Assembly: GCA_937896495.1 (NCBI GenBank)
Contig: CALBNQ010000143.1
Location: forward strand, 1 to 16,480
Length of the DNA: 16,480 nucleotides
Direction: 5' to 3'
DNA from: an uncultured archaeon
GTDB lineage: Archaea; Thermoproteota; Nitrososphaeria; Nitrososphaerales; Nitrosopumilaceae
Shown: piece by piece, positions 6,577 through 14,530 of the stretch
Layout: each line of letters starts with the position of its first letter
How positions within the stretch are numbered: the first letter of the stretch is position 1
Translations under genes and position numbers: made by a program
The notes under the pieces: generated by a model
The model's database searches: none
Seen by the model: only the letters and a program-made list of their open reading frames with translations
Told to the model about the DNA's origin: nothing

Positions 6577-8859
6577 TTATTTATTTCTTAAAACATTCAG
6601 TGCAGAACCAAACTTGAACCAATCAATTTGAGATTTATTGTATGAATGATTCAATAAAATTTCTTCTTTATTTCCAGAATTATGTGAAATAATACATTTG
6701 ACTTGTTTTTGTGGCTCTAATTCATTTAGATTAATGAGACTGATTTTATCGTCTTCAAGAATTTTATCATAATCATCAGGATTACTAAAAGTCAATGCCA
6801 GTACCCCTTGTTTTTTCAAATTTGTTTCATGAATTCTTGCTAAACTTTTTGTTATCACTGCAGCACATCCCAAAAATCTTGGAGTCATAGCAGCATGTTC
6901 TCTACTACTGCCTTCACCGTAATTATTGTCGCCTATTATTACCCATCTCATTTGTTTTTCTTTATACTGTCTGGCAATTTTTGAAAAAGATTCAATCTGA
7001 TTGTTTAAAGTATTTTTACCTTGACCGACTTTATCACTAAATGCATTTACTGCACCCAAAAGCATGTTATCACTTAGATTATCCAAATGTCCTCGAAGTG
7101 ATAACCATGCACCTGCAGGAGAAATATGATCAGTAGTACATTTTCCCTTAGCTTTTACCATAATTGGTAATTCTTCAAAATCTTGTCCATTCCATTTTGA
7201 AAAAGGTTCTAAACGTTGCAATCTTTTACTGTCAGATTTTATCATAACTTCAATACTATCAGAATTTTCAGGCGGTTCAACAAAAATTCCTTCAGGTCTC
7301 ATAAATCCTTCTTCGGGGACTTCTGGAGCAGATTTAGGTGGTTCTAATTTGAATTTTGTTCCATCTGATGCAGTCAATTCATCTTTTAATGGATTAAAAG
7401 ATAGTCTACCACCCAAAGACAATGCAATGATCATTTCCGGACTTCCAATGAAATTAAGAGTGGTTCTTTGACCATCATTTCGTCCAGGAAAATTTCTGTT
7501 AAACGTTGTAACAATAGAATTTTTTTTATTTTTTTCTAGCTCAGGTCTATTCCATTGTCCAATACATGGACCACATGCATTTGCCAAAACTGTTGCACCG
7601 ATATCAATTAAAGAATTCATTTGTCCATCTCGTTCAATTGTTCCACGAATTTGTTCAGAACCAGGAGTTACTAAAAGGGGAATTTTTGATTTTATTCCTT
7701 TTGCTTTAGCTTGTTCAGCCAAACTTGCAGCTCTTGACATATCCTCATAAGAAGAATTAGTACAACTGCCAATTAATGCTACAGAAATTGGATCTGCATA
7801 GTCATTAGATGTAACATCATTAGATAACTGTGAAATGGTTCTTGCCAAATCAGGAGTGTGAGGACCAACAATATGAGGTTCTAATGTAGAAAGATTGATT
7901 TCAATTACTTTATCAAAGAATTTTTCAGGATTGTTTTCTACTTCAGGATCTGCAACAAGAGATTCTCTATTTTGATTTGCAAGTTCAGCAATTTCACTTC
8001 TATTTGTGTATTTGAGATATGTTTCCATTCTTTCATCATATGGAAAAATTGAACAAGTTGCACCAACTTCTGCACCCATATTTGCAATGGTAGCTTTACC
8101 AGTACAACTAATAGATTTTGTTCCAGGACCAAAGTATTCAACAATTGAATTAGTTCCACCAGAAACAGTTAGTTCATCTGCAACTTTTAAAATAATATCT
8201 TTAGGAGCTGTCCATCCACTAAGTTCTCCGACAAGTTTGATTCCTATTTTTTTAGGATACAATAATTCCCAAGGCATACCTGCCATAGTTTCTGCTGCAT
8301 CTAATCCACCCACACCCACAGCAATCATTCCAAGACCACCAGCATTAGGAGTATGAGAATCAGTTCCAATCATTAATCCTCCTGGAAAAGCATAATTTTC
8401 TAAAACAACTTGATGAATAATTCCAGCACCAGGTTTCCAAAAACCACATCCATATTTTGCAGAAGCTGATTGTAAGAATTGAAATACTTCACTATTTTCA
8501 TCTAGAGAAATTTTCATATCGACATCACCTTGTACTTCAGCTCTAATGAGATGATCACAATGAACAGAAGTTGGTAAAGATGTTTGTTTCAAACCAGCCT
8601 GCATAAATTGTAACATAACCATTTGTCCAGTAACATCTTGTAATGCAACTCTGTCTGGTTTAAGAAAGACATAATCTTTCCCACCAGTAAAATTTTTCTC
8701 ATCAAGTTTATGCAAATGTCCTGATAAAATTTTCTCAGTTAATGTTAAAGGTCTACCAGTTGTGCTTCTAAATTTTATAATATTTTCTTTTAATTTCAAA
8801 TAAACATCAGAAACCAGTTTAGCAGTTGTGTCAGTGTTCACAAAGTGATGACTGATCAT
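6577..8859 (-). CDS. Aconitate hydratase, mitochondrial/AcnA-like [4Fe-4S] type
   Basis: 760 residues. Interconverts citrate and isocitrate through cis-aconitate in the TCA cycle, in the cytoplasm. Three [4Fe-4S] cysteines are visible: Cys366 in GSCTNSSYED and Cys429 and Cys432 in NACGPCIGQW, the same 63- and 3-residue spacing as in mitochondrial aconitase. Substrate-site blocks include LIGTDSHTPNAGG (printed with M as first residue: GGLMIGTDSHTPN), TFNRNFPGRNDG, and the swivel-domain GDNNYGEGSSREHAAM. Domain order 1-2-3 then swivel is complete. The ATG at 8859 is preceded by AT-rich sequence with a T6AAT stretch about 25 bp upstream. The gene is monocistronic: the tRNA lies downstream on the other strand and a divergent gene lies upstream. 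Confidence 0.95.
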   Translation of the reverse strand: MISHHFVNTDTTAKLVSDVYLKLKENIIKFRSTTGRPLTLTEKILSGHLHKLDEKNFTGGKDYVFLKPDRVALQDVTGQMVMLQFMQAGLKQTSLPTSVHCDHLIRAEVQGDVDMKISLDENSEVFQFLQSASAKYGCGFWKPGAGIIHQVVLENYAFPGGLMIGTDSHTPNAGGLGMIAVGVGGLDAAETMAGMPWELLYPKKIGIKLVGELSGWTAPKDIILKVADELTVSGGTNSIVEYFGPGTKSISCTGKATIANMGAEVGATCSIFPYDERMETYLKYTNRSEIAELANQNRESLVADPEVENNPEKFFDKVIEINLSTLEPHIVGPHTPDLARTISQLSNDVTSNDYADPISVALIGSCTNSSYEDMSRAASLAEQAKAKGIKSKIPLLVTPGSEQIRGTIERDGQMNSLIDIGATVLANACGPCIGQWNRPELEKNKKNSIVTTFNRNFPGRNDGQRTTLNFIGSPEMIIALSLGGRLSFNPLKDELTASDGTKFKLEPPKSAPEVPEEGFMRPEGIFVEPPENSDSIEVMIKSDSKRLQRLEPFSKWNGQDFEELPIMVKAKGKCTTDHISPAGAWLSLRGHLDNLSDNMLLGAVNAFSDKVGQGKNTLNNQIESFSKIARQYKEKQMRWVIIGDNNYGEGSSREHAAMTPRFLGCAAVITKSLARIHETNLKKQGVLALTFSNPDDYDKILEDDKISLINLNELEPQKQVKCIISHNSGNKEEILLNHSYNKSQIDWFKFGSALNVLRNK

Positions 8860-8961
8860 CCCGAATTTAATATTTACAATTAAAAAATTTCAAAAATTGA
8901 TTAAACAGGCACAGAAATTCTTAACAATTATAAGCTAACAGCAGCTTTCTAATACAATGTT

Positions 8962-8966
8962 GGGAG
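8962..8966 (+). promoter_or_regulatory. Shine-Dalgarno GGGAG for the TTG start at 8976
   Basis: GGGAG sits 9 nt before TTG 8976 and complements the archaeal anti-SD core. It supports the TTG over ATG 9006 as start. Confidence 0.5.
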
Positions 8967-8975
8967 ACTATAGAT

Positions 8976-9608
8976 TTGGTCAATAAAGGTTTTCCAAAAT
9001 TTGGGATGTCACAAGCAGGTGCATTTGTAGCAGCTCTTAAAAATTATAATTTACCAGATTTCATTTTAGTTCTAGTTGCCAAAGAATGTAAATCAGAACT
9101 TCTTGAAAGAGGTAGAATTGATGATAGATTACAAAGCATGAATGATGAATCTTTAGAATTATTACACAAAGTTTTTGTTGGTTGTGAAGAAGATGCTGCT
9201 GGAAAATATGCACAGTATAGATTTTTTGCATACGTTTCAAGTATGTACCATAAATGTGAAGTCATAGTTAATGATACTATTCCAGGAGCAACAGGCAAAA
9301 ATCACAAAGTTCCTGTTGCAGTAAAAAATAATGGAATGTACATAGCAATAGCATACAACAAAGCAACTGGAAACCCAGTAAACAAAAAAGAAACAACTAG
9401 ATTTTACGATATGGTAGATGATATCAAAAAAGGAGATCATGGAACAATGTTAACGGATGGTATCTATGGTTCATCTGTAGGTTTTAGAGGAGATGCAATA
9501 GTGGAACTAGAAACATTAAGCAAATCAAGAGAAAATGATCCTGAAAATATGTTAAATTTCAAAACAGCAAATTTTGAGAATAATATTTACTCAGTAACAA
9601 AGTGTTAA
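8976..9608 (+). CDS. Unknown conserved-looking protein, TTG start
   Basis: 210 residues with no family I recognise. It is soluble and mixed alpha/beta: a helical N-terminal half (about 10-85, with Cys38 and Cys70) and a C-terminal half with segments VPVAVKNNGMYIAIAYN, TTRFYDMVDDIKKGDHG and TDGIYGSSVGFRGDAIVELE. The strand-rich part faintly recalls a nuclease-like core, but no E-x-K is seen, so no function is claimed. The start is TTG at 8976, with GGGAG (8962-8966) 9 nt upstream as Shine-Dalgarno; the alternative ATG at 9006 would drop 10 residues. A TATA-like ATTATAAG (8928-8935) predicts transcription from near 8957, so this mRNA has a short leader. It converges on the metallopeptidase gene with a 13-bp gap. 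Confidence 0.78.
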   Translation: MVNKGFPKFGMSQAGAFVAALKNYNLPDFILVLVAKECKSELLERGRIDDRLQSMNDESLELLHKVFVGCEEDAAGKYAQYRFFAYVSSMYHKCEVIVNDTIPGATGKNHKVPVAVKNNGMYIAIAYNKATGNPVNKKETTRFYDMVDDIKKGDHGTMLTDGIYGSSVGFRGDAIVELETLSKSRENDPENMLNFKTANFENNIYSVTKC

Positions 9609-9621
9609 TTTAAAAATTATT

Positions 9622-10188
9622 TTATAAATTTAATTTCGAAGTGTCCATTGTTAAAAACATCGGCTTACCATCGGTTTTTTGAAAATTTTCATCATATTGT
9701 TCAAACTCTAATTGTTCAAACAAATGTTTTGTCCAAATATCATGAACTTCTTGAAGATGTTTTTTATGACCTAAGATACGCAACATCTCATGAAGTAATT
9801 CATGAGAAACGGTAGTACAATTTTTTTCTGCTAAAAATAATGTGTTTTGGGATTCTTTAATGGGTTGCCAAAAAACCATTCCAAAATTTTCAGCATGATA
9901 CCCTTCACATGTACAATCAGTCCAAAATGGTTTAAAATGAGTCAGATAGAAATGATAAGTTTCTTTTCCTCTTTGTTCATGATCACGTAACAATACATGA
10001 GTATCAAGTTTTTGTAAAATACTCCTTGGTTTGGTTATCATTTCATCGCATTGAATTTCAAAATCTTTTCCAAACTTTTCTTTAATCCATACTTTGTAAA
10101 ATTGACCCATTTTTTGGATATATTGAAACTCAAACTGTCGCTTTTCACGATCTTCTTCTTTTACAACAAAAATAAAATGTAAAATCAT
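9622..10188 (-). CDS. Putative zinc metallopeptidase (HExxH), family unknown
   Basis: 188 residues. The segment TTVSHELLHEMLRILGHKKH contains HExxH (His129, Glu130, His133) followed by His141, His144 and His149 as possible third ligands, all on a predicted helix. This is the zincin layout, but the spacing does not fit the metzincin HExxHxxGxxH rule, and I recognise no named family. Upstream are Cys92 and Cys94 (CTC) and Cys124, and a tryptophan-rich FGMVFWQP stretch. No signal peptide is evident; the N-terminus MILHFIFVV is a short buried-type strand rather than a full membrane helix. The ATG at 10188 is 21 bp after the AsnC-like stop, so co-transcription is likely. It could also be a non-proteolytic metal protein. 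Confidence 0.72.
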   Translation of the reverse strand: MILHFIFVVKEEDREKRQFEFQYIQKMGQFYKVWIKEKFGKDFEIQCDEMITKPRSILQKLDTHVLLRDHEQRGKETYHFYLTHFKPFWTDCTCEGYHAENFGMVFWQPIKESQNTLFLAEKNCTTVSHELLHEMLRILGHKKHLQEVHDIWTKHLFEQLEFEQYDENFQKTDGKPMFLTMDTSKLNL

Positions 10189-10209
10189 AATAAGAAAAAA
10201 AGAGTTATT

Positions 10210-10449
10210 CTATGTCTGACCTTCAATACCCATTAGGGTAAGAGTTGAACGAATCTTTTCAATTTTTCTGATTTTCCAAGTAATTGTTTCTCTAAGTTTT
10301 TCAACAGTGTCAGATTCGATCTTGGCCAAAATATCATATGCACCAAAAGTACCATGAACTTCTTTAACGCCTTCTAAGCCCTTTAGTTGCTGAATAATAG
10401 CTTCTTCTGAACCTAATTCACAGTTTATTAAAACATAAGCTGTTGCCAT
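10210..10449 (-). CDS. Standalone RAM/AsnC ligand-binding domain protein
   Basis: 79 residues from ATG 10449: MATAYVLINCELGSEEAI, GVKEVHGTFGAYDILAKIES and KIRSTLTLMGIEG are the beta-alpha-beta pattern of the Lrp/AsnC RAM (SAM) domain, with GTFGAYDI as the ligand-loop signature. No helix-turn-helix is present, so it cannot bind DNA alone; such proteins form oligomers that sense amino acids and may modify full-length Lrp regulators or enzymes. The frame also allows a TTG at 10464, but the TATA-like TTTATTGATATA (10471-10482) lies about 27 bp from ATG 10449, which favours the ATG and a leaderless mRNA. It lies 43 bp downstream of the EVE gene and 21 bp upstream of the metallopeptidase. Confidence 0.88.
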   Translation of the reverse strand: MATAYVLINCELGSEEAIIQQLKGLEGVKEVHGTFGAYDILAKIESDTVEKLRETITWKIRKIEKIRSTLTLMGIEGQT

Positions 10450-10470
10450 AAATTTGACTGACAAATCTAC

Positions 10471-10482
10471 TATATCAATAAA
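10471..10482 (-). promoter_or_regulatory. TATA-like element of the RAM-domain gene
   Basis: Read on the minus strand as TTTATTGATATA, centred about 27 bp before ATG 10449, inside the 43-bp gap after the EVE gene. It suggests the RAM gene has its own leaderless transcript and decides the start. Confidence 0.5.
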
Positions 10483-10492
10483 CCGGTTACAA

Positions 10493-10912
10493 TCAACATT
10501 GGGAAATATTCAAAATTTCATCCCAAATCAATTTTGGTACTGGCATAATAGATAATCTTGAAATTCTTACCAATTCCCAATCTTTGAATTTTTTATTTTT
10601 TTTAATTTCATCAAGAGTCACAGGACGTTTCAATGTTTTCTTGTATTTTACATCTACAACAATAAATCGTTCAAAATCTTCTTTTGGGTTAGGATATGGA
10701 TTTGAAATTATCTGCATTATTCCTACAGCTTGTCTCTCAATACCCGTATGATAAAATAAAACAAGATCACCCGATTTCATTTCTCTCATGTACTTTAATG
10801 CTAAATTATTATGAACACCATCCCAAACTGTAGTTTTATCTTTTTTCAAATTTTCAAAATTATATCCTCTAGGGCCACTAGGCTCTTGTTTTGCTAACCA
10901 ATAGTTTACCAT
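10493..10912 (-). CDS. EVE domain protein (PUA-like fold)
   Basis: 139 residues, the whole length of a single EVE domain. Signatures: N-terminal NYWLAKQEPSG, TVWDGVHNNLALKYMREMKSGDLVLFYHTG, and the C-terminal FKDWELVRISRLSIMPV block. The EVE fold is related to YTH and PUA domains and is thought to read modified bases in DNA or RNA; in bacteria it often accompanies restriction systems, but here the neighbours are housekeeping. The ATG at 10912 has CTAAAAAC about 22-28 bp upstream, a possible TATA box. The GC-rich island lies immediately upstream. Confidence 0.92.
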   Translation of the reverse strand: MVNYWLAKQEPSGPRGYNFENLKKDKTTVWDGVHNNLALKYMREMKSGDLVLFYHTGIERQAVGIMQIISNPYPNPKEDFERFIVVDVKYKKTLKRPVTLDEIKKNKKFKDWELVRISRLSIMPVPKLIWDEILNISQC

Positions 10913-10933
10913 TTTATTTGCTGTTTTTAGGAA

Positions 10934-11131
10934 GCGTTTAATCGTTTTTGTAACAGTTAATGTTCCCCGGTTCTGACTCGCACAAAATCATAGGTACATA
11001 GCCATATGCCTCCTTGCGTTCTGAAACCGGGGTTGCCCATAATGTAGCACACCTGGGTGAATTAGAAATCATTGGTATCATCACGATCGCATCATCCCAA
11101 TCCGTCTGCGTGCCTGCTCTTGGGCGTTTAA
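10934..11131 (+). repeat. 8-bp direct repeat GCGTTTAA bounding the GC-rich island
   Basis: GCGTTTAA occurs at 10934-10941 and again at 11124-11131, in the same orientation, at the two borders of the GC-rich stretch. Such a short repeat could be part of RNA structure or chance; an insertion footprint is possible but no integrase or other mobility gene is nearby. Confidence 0.35.
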
Positions 11132-11158
11132 CGGTATGTTTACTCCTACTAAAAACCA
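10934..11158 (-). ncRNA. Candidate structured RNA in a GC-rich island (unclassified)
   Basis: This stretch is about 45% GC by hand count inside DNA near 30%. It carries nested helices: CCCCGGTT (10965-10972) with AACCGGGG (11025-11032), inside it CGCA/TGCG (10979-10982/11015-11018) separated by a 6x6 internal loop, plus GCCCA/TGGGC (11035-11039/11121-11125) and ATTGG/CCAAT (11071-11075/11097-11101). The minus strand is richer in G than C (about 57 to 45), as sense strands of structured RNAs often are, so minus is preferred. An open frame (10938-11159 minus, 73 codons) spans it but shows no codon-position GC bias. SRP RNA and RNase P core motifs were not found. Ends are approximate; class unknown. 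Confidence 0.42.
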
Positions 11159-11226
11159 TTGAAGAAAATTATCATTCAAAATAATTACTTTTTAAAATTA
11201 AAATTGAATTTAATTATTAAAAAATT

Positions 11227-11487
11227 ATGGAAATAAAAAACAATACATTATTTTTTGTTGGAATAATTGTTTTAATTTTAGGATTTTTGATTATAGTCTT
11301 TGATTATCCACAAATCCAGTATTTTGAAAATATAGATTTAAAATCATATAATTTACTTGTTGAAGAAAAAAAGAGTGTCTATCAAAAATTGATCATCGAA
11401 TTCTCTATTGGAATTGTTATTTTAGTAATAGGTAGCATTGTTTTAATGAGTTCTTTTCTAAATAGATTCGAGAACGGAATCAGATAA
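11227..11487 (+). CDS. Small membrane protein with two transmembrane helices, unknown
   Basis: 86 residues, not recognised. Two hydrophobic helices at about 8-25 (LFFVGIIVLILGFLIIVF) and 59-79 (FSIGIVILVIGSIVLMSSF) flank a charged segment (YFENIDLKSYNLLVEEKKS). The short ends and positive residues suggest a hairpin with the middle segment on one face of the membrane. The ATG at 11227 follows an AT-rich run with TTTTTAAAATTAAA (about 11190-11203) at leaderless distance. The last 30 bases overlap the 3' end of pheT on the opposite strand, so the genes converge with a true overlap. Confidence 0.7.
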   Translation: MEIKNNTLFFVGIIVLILGFLIIVFDYPQIQYFENIDLKSYNLLVEEKKSVYQKLIIEFSIGIVILVIGSIVLMSSFLNRFENGIR

Positions 11488-13101
11488 TGATATTTCAAAT
11501 CCAACTACTGGAACACGAATTTTATAATTTTCAATAATTTTTGAATTTATTTCACCTATAATACCAATAGATTGACCATTAAGTAGTACCGTTGCACAAT
11601 GTCCTGTTTCAAATGATGGGTGAGTAGTAGTTTTAGTATCAATTTGAATATCAAAACCAATTTTTAATGCAGATTGAAGAACTGATTTAATTTCGGTATA
11701 ATTTGCATCTTTATGAGCACTAATACCTGAAAAATTAATTTTTTCAGATATAGGGTTATCTAAAGTGAAAACGGTTCCAGTTTCAAACATTTTTTGGGGA
11801 TATGATTCGTGAATGTTTCTTGAAAGATTTTCTAATAATCCAGGAAATATCAAATCACGTAAAATTGTATGTTCTTGACTTTTTGAATCAAGTACAGAAA
11901 TAATTTTTTCAGTATTTCTATTAGTCATTTCATAAAGAACACGTTTACTAGTTAAACTTGAATTCAAAGATTCAAGAAATCCAATCCCTACCATTATGTT
12001 ACTTAATGATTTTAATTCACGTGATATAGGATTAATTTGACCAAGAGTTTGTGAAGGAGTTAACATAGGTTCAAGATTTTGAATTCCATAGCCTAAAGCA
12101 GTTTCTTCTACTAAATCCATCGGACCAAAAATATCAAATCGGTATGCAGGGATAGTACAAATGATTTGTTTTCCTTTAGATGATGCATCTAATCTAGATT
12201 TTTTTAAAGATGAAATAATTTTTGATGGTTTCAAATTCAAACCTAAAGTTTGATTAATTAATTCAGGAGTAACAGAAATTTTCTTTTGTTCAAGTTTTGG
12301 TGTTGAGTTTTTTGAACCAGATATATGAACAATTTCTAAAACAAAACCTGCTTTTTGTAAAATTGTTGCAACAACAGAAAGCATGTCCTCAGCATCATCT
12401 TTGTTAATTCCAGTTACTTCAACAAATAGATTTTTTGTTTTTGTTGTAACAGTAGTTACAGCGGCGTTAATAATTGGAGGAAAAGAAACAGTTTGTTTAT
12501 TTGAATCTAAAATGATTGGAGCTTTTGTAGAATTACCAAGAATTGAACCATAATCTTTTCCCAAATCAGTATTTGTGATAATTTCAGAAAGGGTGACAGA
12601 TTTGTCAGAATTCAATGGGATGAATTTATGATTTTTGTCAGTGGTTGTGTAAAGTAAAGGAAAAGAAATTGTATCTAAATCATGTATTCCTATGGAAGAT
12701 TTCTTCCTTTTTCTCCCAATTCCAAAATGAAGATCTTCTTGCATAGTCATGAATTGTTTAATCATTTTATCATCAATTTTTCCATTTTTTGCAACTATTC
12801 CAGTAACAAAAGGACGAATTTTTGAAACAGATGTATCTACAGAGATTGAGAAATTTTTGGACTTTTTGACATTCAATTTGATTGCCCCAGTTTTAATTCC
12901 AAGTAATCCTTGCAAACCAAGTGCAATTCCAAAATCAGTTGAATAATCAGGACGGTTTGGACTGTACTCAACGCGTACTAGATCTTTATCTTCAGACTCA
13001 ATATCTAATCCAAGAAAAGGTAAAGAATCAGAAATTTGTTTCTTTGAAACTTTTCCAATTAGTTTTTGAAGACGAGTATAAGATAATTCAACTACTGGCA
13101 T
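11458..13101 (-). CDS. pheT: Phenylalanyl-tRNA synthetase beta subunit
   Basis: 547 residues from ATG 13101, the compact archaeal/eukaryotic PheT length (bacterial forms are near 800). Domains: N-terminal MPVVELSYTRLQKLIG, the B3/B4 editing region with RVEYSPNRPDYS and VTTKTKNLFVEVTG, the B5 domain (ELINQTLGLNL), and the class II-like catalytic-fold C-terminus (TRNTEKIISVLDSKSQEHTILRDLIFPGLLENLSRN, and FETGHCATVLLNG). A TTG at 13122 would add seven residues, but ATG 13101 has GGAG (13111-13114) 9 nt upstream and is the better start. It overlaps the end of pheS by 10 bp, so the two subunits of the (alpha-beta)2 enzyme are co-translated from one mRNA. Confidence 0.96.
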   Translation of the reverse strand: MPVVELSYTRLQKLIGKVSKKQISDSLPFLGLDIESEDKDLVRVEYSPNRPDYSTDFGIALGLQGLLGIKTGAIKLNVKKSKNFSISVDTSVSKIRPFVTGIVAKNGKIDDKMIKQFMTMQEDLHFGIGRKRKKSSIGIHDLDTISFPLLYTTTDKNHKFIPLNSDKSVTLSEIITNTDLGKDYGSILGNSTKAPIILDSNKQTVSFPPIINAAVTTVTTKTKNLFVEVTGINKDDAEDMLSVVATILQKAGFVLEIVHISGSKNSTPKLEQKKISVTPELINQTLGLNLKPSKIISSLKKSRLDASSKGKQIICTIPAYRFDIFGPMDLVEETALGYGIQNLEPMLTPSQTLGQINPISRELKSLSNIMVGIGFLESLNSSLTSKRVLYEMTNRNTEKIISVLDSKSQEHTILRDLIFPGLLENLSRNIHESYPQKMFETGTVFTLDNPISEKINFSGISAHKDANYTEIKSVLQSALKIGFDIQIDTKTTTHPSFETGHCATVLLNGQSIGIIGEINSKIIENYKIRVPVVGFEISLSDSVLESI

Positions 13102-14480
13102 TTTGTTGCACTCCTTAACCAATTTAGATTATTGTTATAAAATTCTCTAACATCATCTAATCCATACTTTAACATTGCAATTCTTTCAATTCCACCACCC
13201 CAGGCCAAAACAGGTTTTGTAATTCCAAGTGGTTTTGTTACTTCAGGTCTAAAAATACCCATTCCAAATAACTCAATCCACTTTCCTAATCTTTCATTAT
13301 ACACCATTGTTTGAAGTGATGGTTCAGTGTAAGGGAAAAATGTAGGCCAAAATTTAATTTTTGTAATTCCTATTCGTTTGTAAAATTCTCGTTGAATTCC
13401 CATTAAATTTCTTAAATTAGCATCTTTACCTACAACAATACCTTCAATTTGATTAAATTCTACAAGATGTTTGTAACTAACTTTTTCATTTCTGAATACT
13501 CGACCTAATGAAAAAATTCTAGCCTCATCAGGTTTTTTTTCAGCTAAATGTTTGATTGTTACACAAGTGGTATGAGTTCTTAATGCCATTTTTCTTGCTT
13601 CATTAATATCCCAATTATATCGCCAATTCTTTTTATGAGATTCAGAAACCTTTCTAATTTGTTCAGGTGTTGCAATTTTTTTAGATGTAATTGAATCAAG
13701 GTAAAATGTATCTTGTAATTCTCTTGCAGGATGATCCTGAGGAGTAAATAAGGCATCAAAATTCCAAAAGCTTGATTGAGTCATATTTCCAATTATTTCT
13801 GAAAATCCTAAAGTAACAAAAATTTCACGAATTTCATCAAGTGTATCTTTTAACGGATGTGTTCGTGCAACAAAGATTTCAGGTACTTTTGCTTCAACAT
13901 CAATTGCTCCAGATGAATCAGATAGTTCAATAGATTTTGCAGATTCAGTTAAAGAGATTTCTTTAATCTTTGTAATTTCTTCTACAATAAAATCAGGTCT
14001 TTTAAAAAGTAGAGATAAATCATTTTTGTCAATTTCATTTATTGGCATTTTATTTTTTCCAATATGCTTTAGAGTTTTTTCACCAGGAAGAATATCAGGG
14101 ATATTTTTTAGAGAGATTTGATCTGAGGACACCTCCACCCAATTATTTTTCCTAGCCAATCCCATTGCAGGTCCAAAAACAAATCCAAGTTCTTTTTGTA
14201 AATCAGATAGTTTTCTAGGTTCGTTATTTAATAAATTAAGTAATCTTCTTTCAGGTAATTCTTTTTCAAAAGATTCAAGACCATTTTTACCTAAACAAAT
14301 GATACTTGTTTTTGACTCTTTAACAATTGCCAGATCTTTTAATTTTAGCCATTCGATTCCTCGTCTGATTTGATCTGATGAAAGATTTGTAGATATTTCA
14401 AGAGATTGAGTAGTCTGGGTAGGATTATTTTTTAGAGAAAAAATAATTTTTTTTTCAATTTCATGAAAAACTTGTGACAA
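13092..14480 (-). CDS. pheS: Phenylalanyl-tRNA synthetase alpha subunit
   Basis: 462 residues. Catalytic subunit of PheRS, class II. The N-terminal 1-100 is a winged-helix-like region (IFSLKNNPTQTTQSLEIST, IRRGIEWLKLKDLAIVKE). Motif 1 region includes RTHPLKDTLDEIREIF; motif 2 is SLGRVFRNEKVSYKHLVEFNQIEG; motif 3 is WGGGIERIAMLKYG. FWPTFFPYTEPS and HTTCVTIKHL are PheS-specific. The start is TTG 14480: the codon follows a TATA-like TTTAAA (14504-14509) by about 26 bp, so it is a leaderless TTG start, and no ATG fits before the conserved region. Its promoter is shared with trpS. Confidence 0.96.
   Translation of the reverse strand: MSQVFHEIEKKIIFSLKNNPTQTTQSLEISTNLSSDQIRRGIEWLKLKDLAIVKESKTSIICLGKNGLESFEKELPERRLLNLLNNEPRKLSDLQKELGFVFGPAMGLARKNNWVEVSSDQISLKNIPDILPGEKTLKHIGKNKMPINEIDKNDLSLLFKRPDFIVEEITKIKEISLTESAKSIELSDSSGAIDVEAKVPEIFVARTHPLKDTLDEIREIFVTLGFSEIIGNMTQSSFWNFDALFTPQDHPARELQDTFYLDSITSKKIATPEQIRKVSESHKKNWRYNWDINEARKMALRTHTTCVTIKHLAEKKPDEARIFSLGRVFRNEKVSYKHLVEFNQIEGIVVGKDANLRNLMGIQREFYKRIGITKIKFWPTFFPYTEPSLQTMVYNERLGKWIELFGMGIFRPEVTKPLGITKPVLAWGGGIERIAMLKYGLDDVREFYNNNLNWLRSATKCQ
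13111..13114 (-). promoter_or_regulatory. Shine-Dalgarno GGAG deciding the pheT start
   Basis: On the minus strand AAGGAG precedes ATG 13101 by 9 nt within the end of pheS. It favours the ATG over the upstream TTG at 13122. Confidence 0.65.
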
Positions 14481-14500
14481 CAGTAAAAGTTCGAAAAAGA

Positions 14501-14510
14501 CTTTTTAAAC
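14501..14510. promoter_or_regulatory. Shared palindromic TATA element between pheS and trpS
   Basis: CTTTTTAAAC holds the palindrome TTTAAA (14504-14509). Its centre is about 26 bp from the pheS TTG (14480) and about 25 bp from the trpS ATG (14531), so one box could place leaderless starts for both divergent genes. No second TATA candidate at the right distance is seen in the 50-bp gap. Confidence 0.6.
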
Positions 14511-14530
14511 CTTAACTTAAGTCAATTTGA

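Noticed and set aside
10450..10464. Upstream TTG start for the RAM-domain gene
   Set aside because: The TATA-like element is at leaderless distance from ATG 10449, and the domain begins right at that ATG.
10938..11159. Open minus-strand frame of 73 codons (MVFSRSKHTVKRPRAG...)
   Set aside because: GC is flat across codon positions, codons such as CGC, ACG and CCG are unlike the neighbours, and the stretch is better explained by paired RNA segments. It is not fully excluded.
10921..11160. SRP RNA or RNase P RNA in the GC-rich island
   Set aside because: The SRP helix 8 GGAAGGAAGC-type motif and the RNase P GAGGAAAGTC/ACAGAA core were not found on either strand; AGGAAGC at 10929-10935 alone is not enough.
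13102..13122. Upstream TTG start for pheT (seven more residues)
   Set aside because: ATG 13101 has a well-spaced GGAG and matches the usual MPVVEL-type N-terminus.
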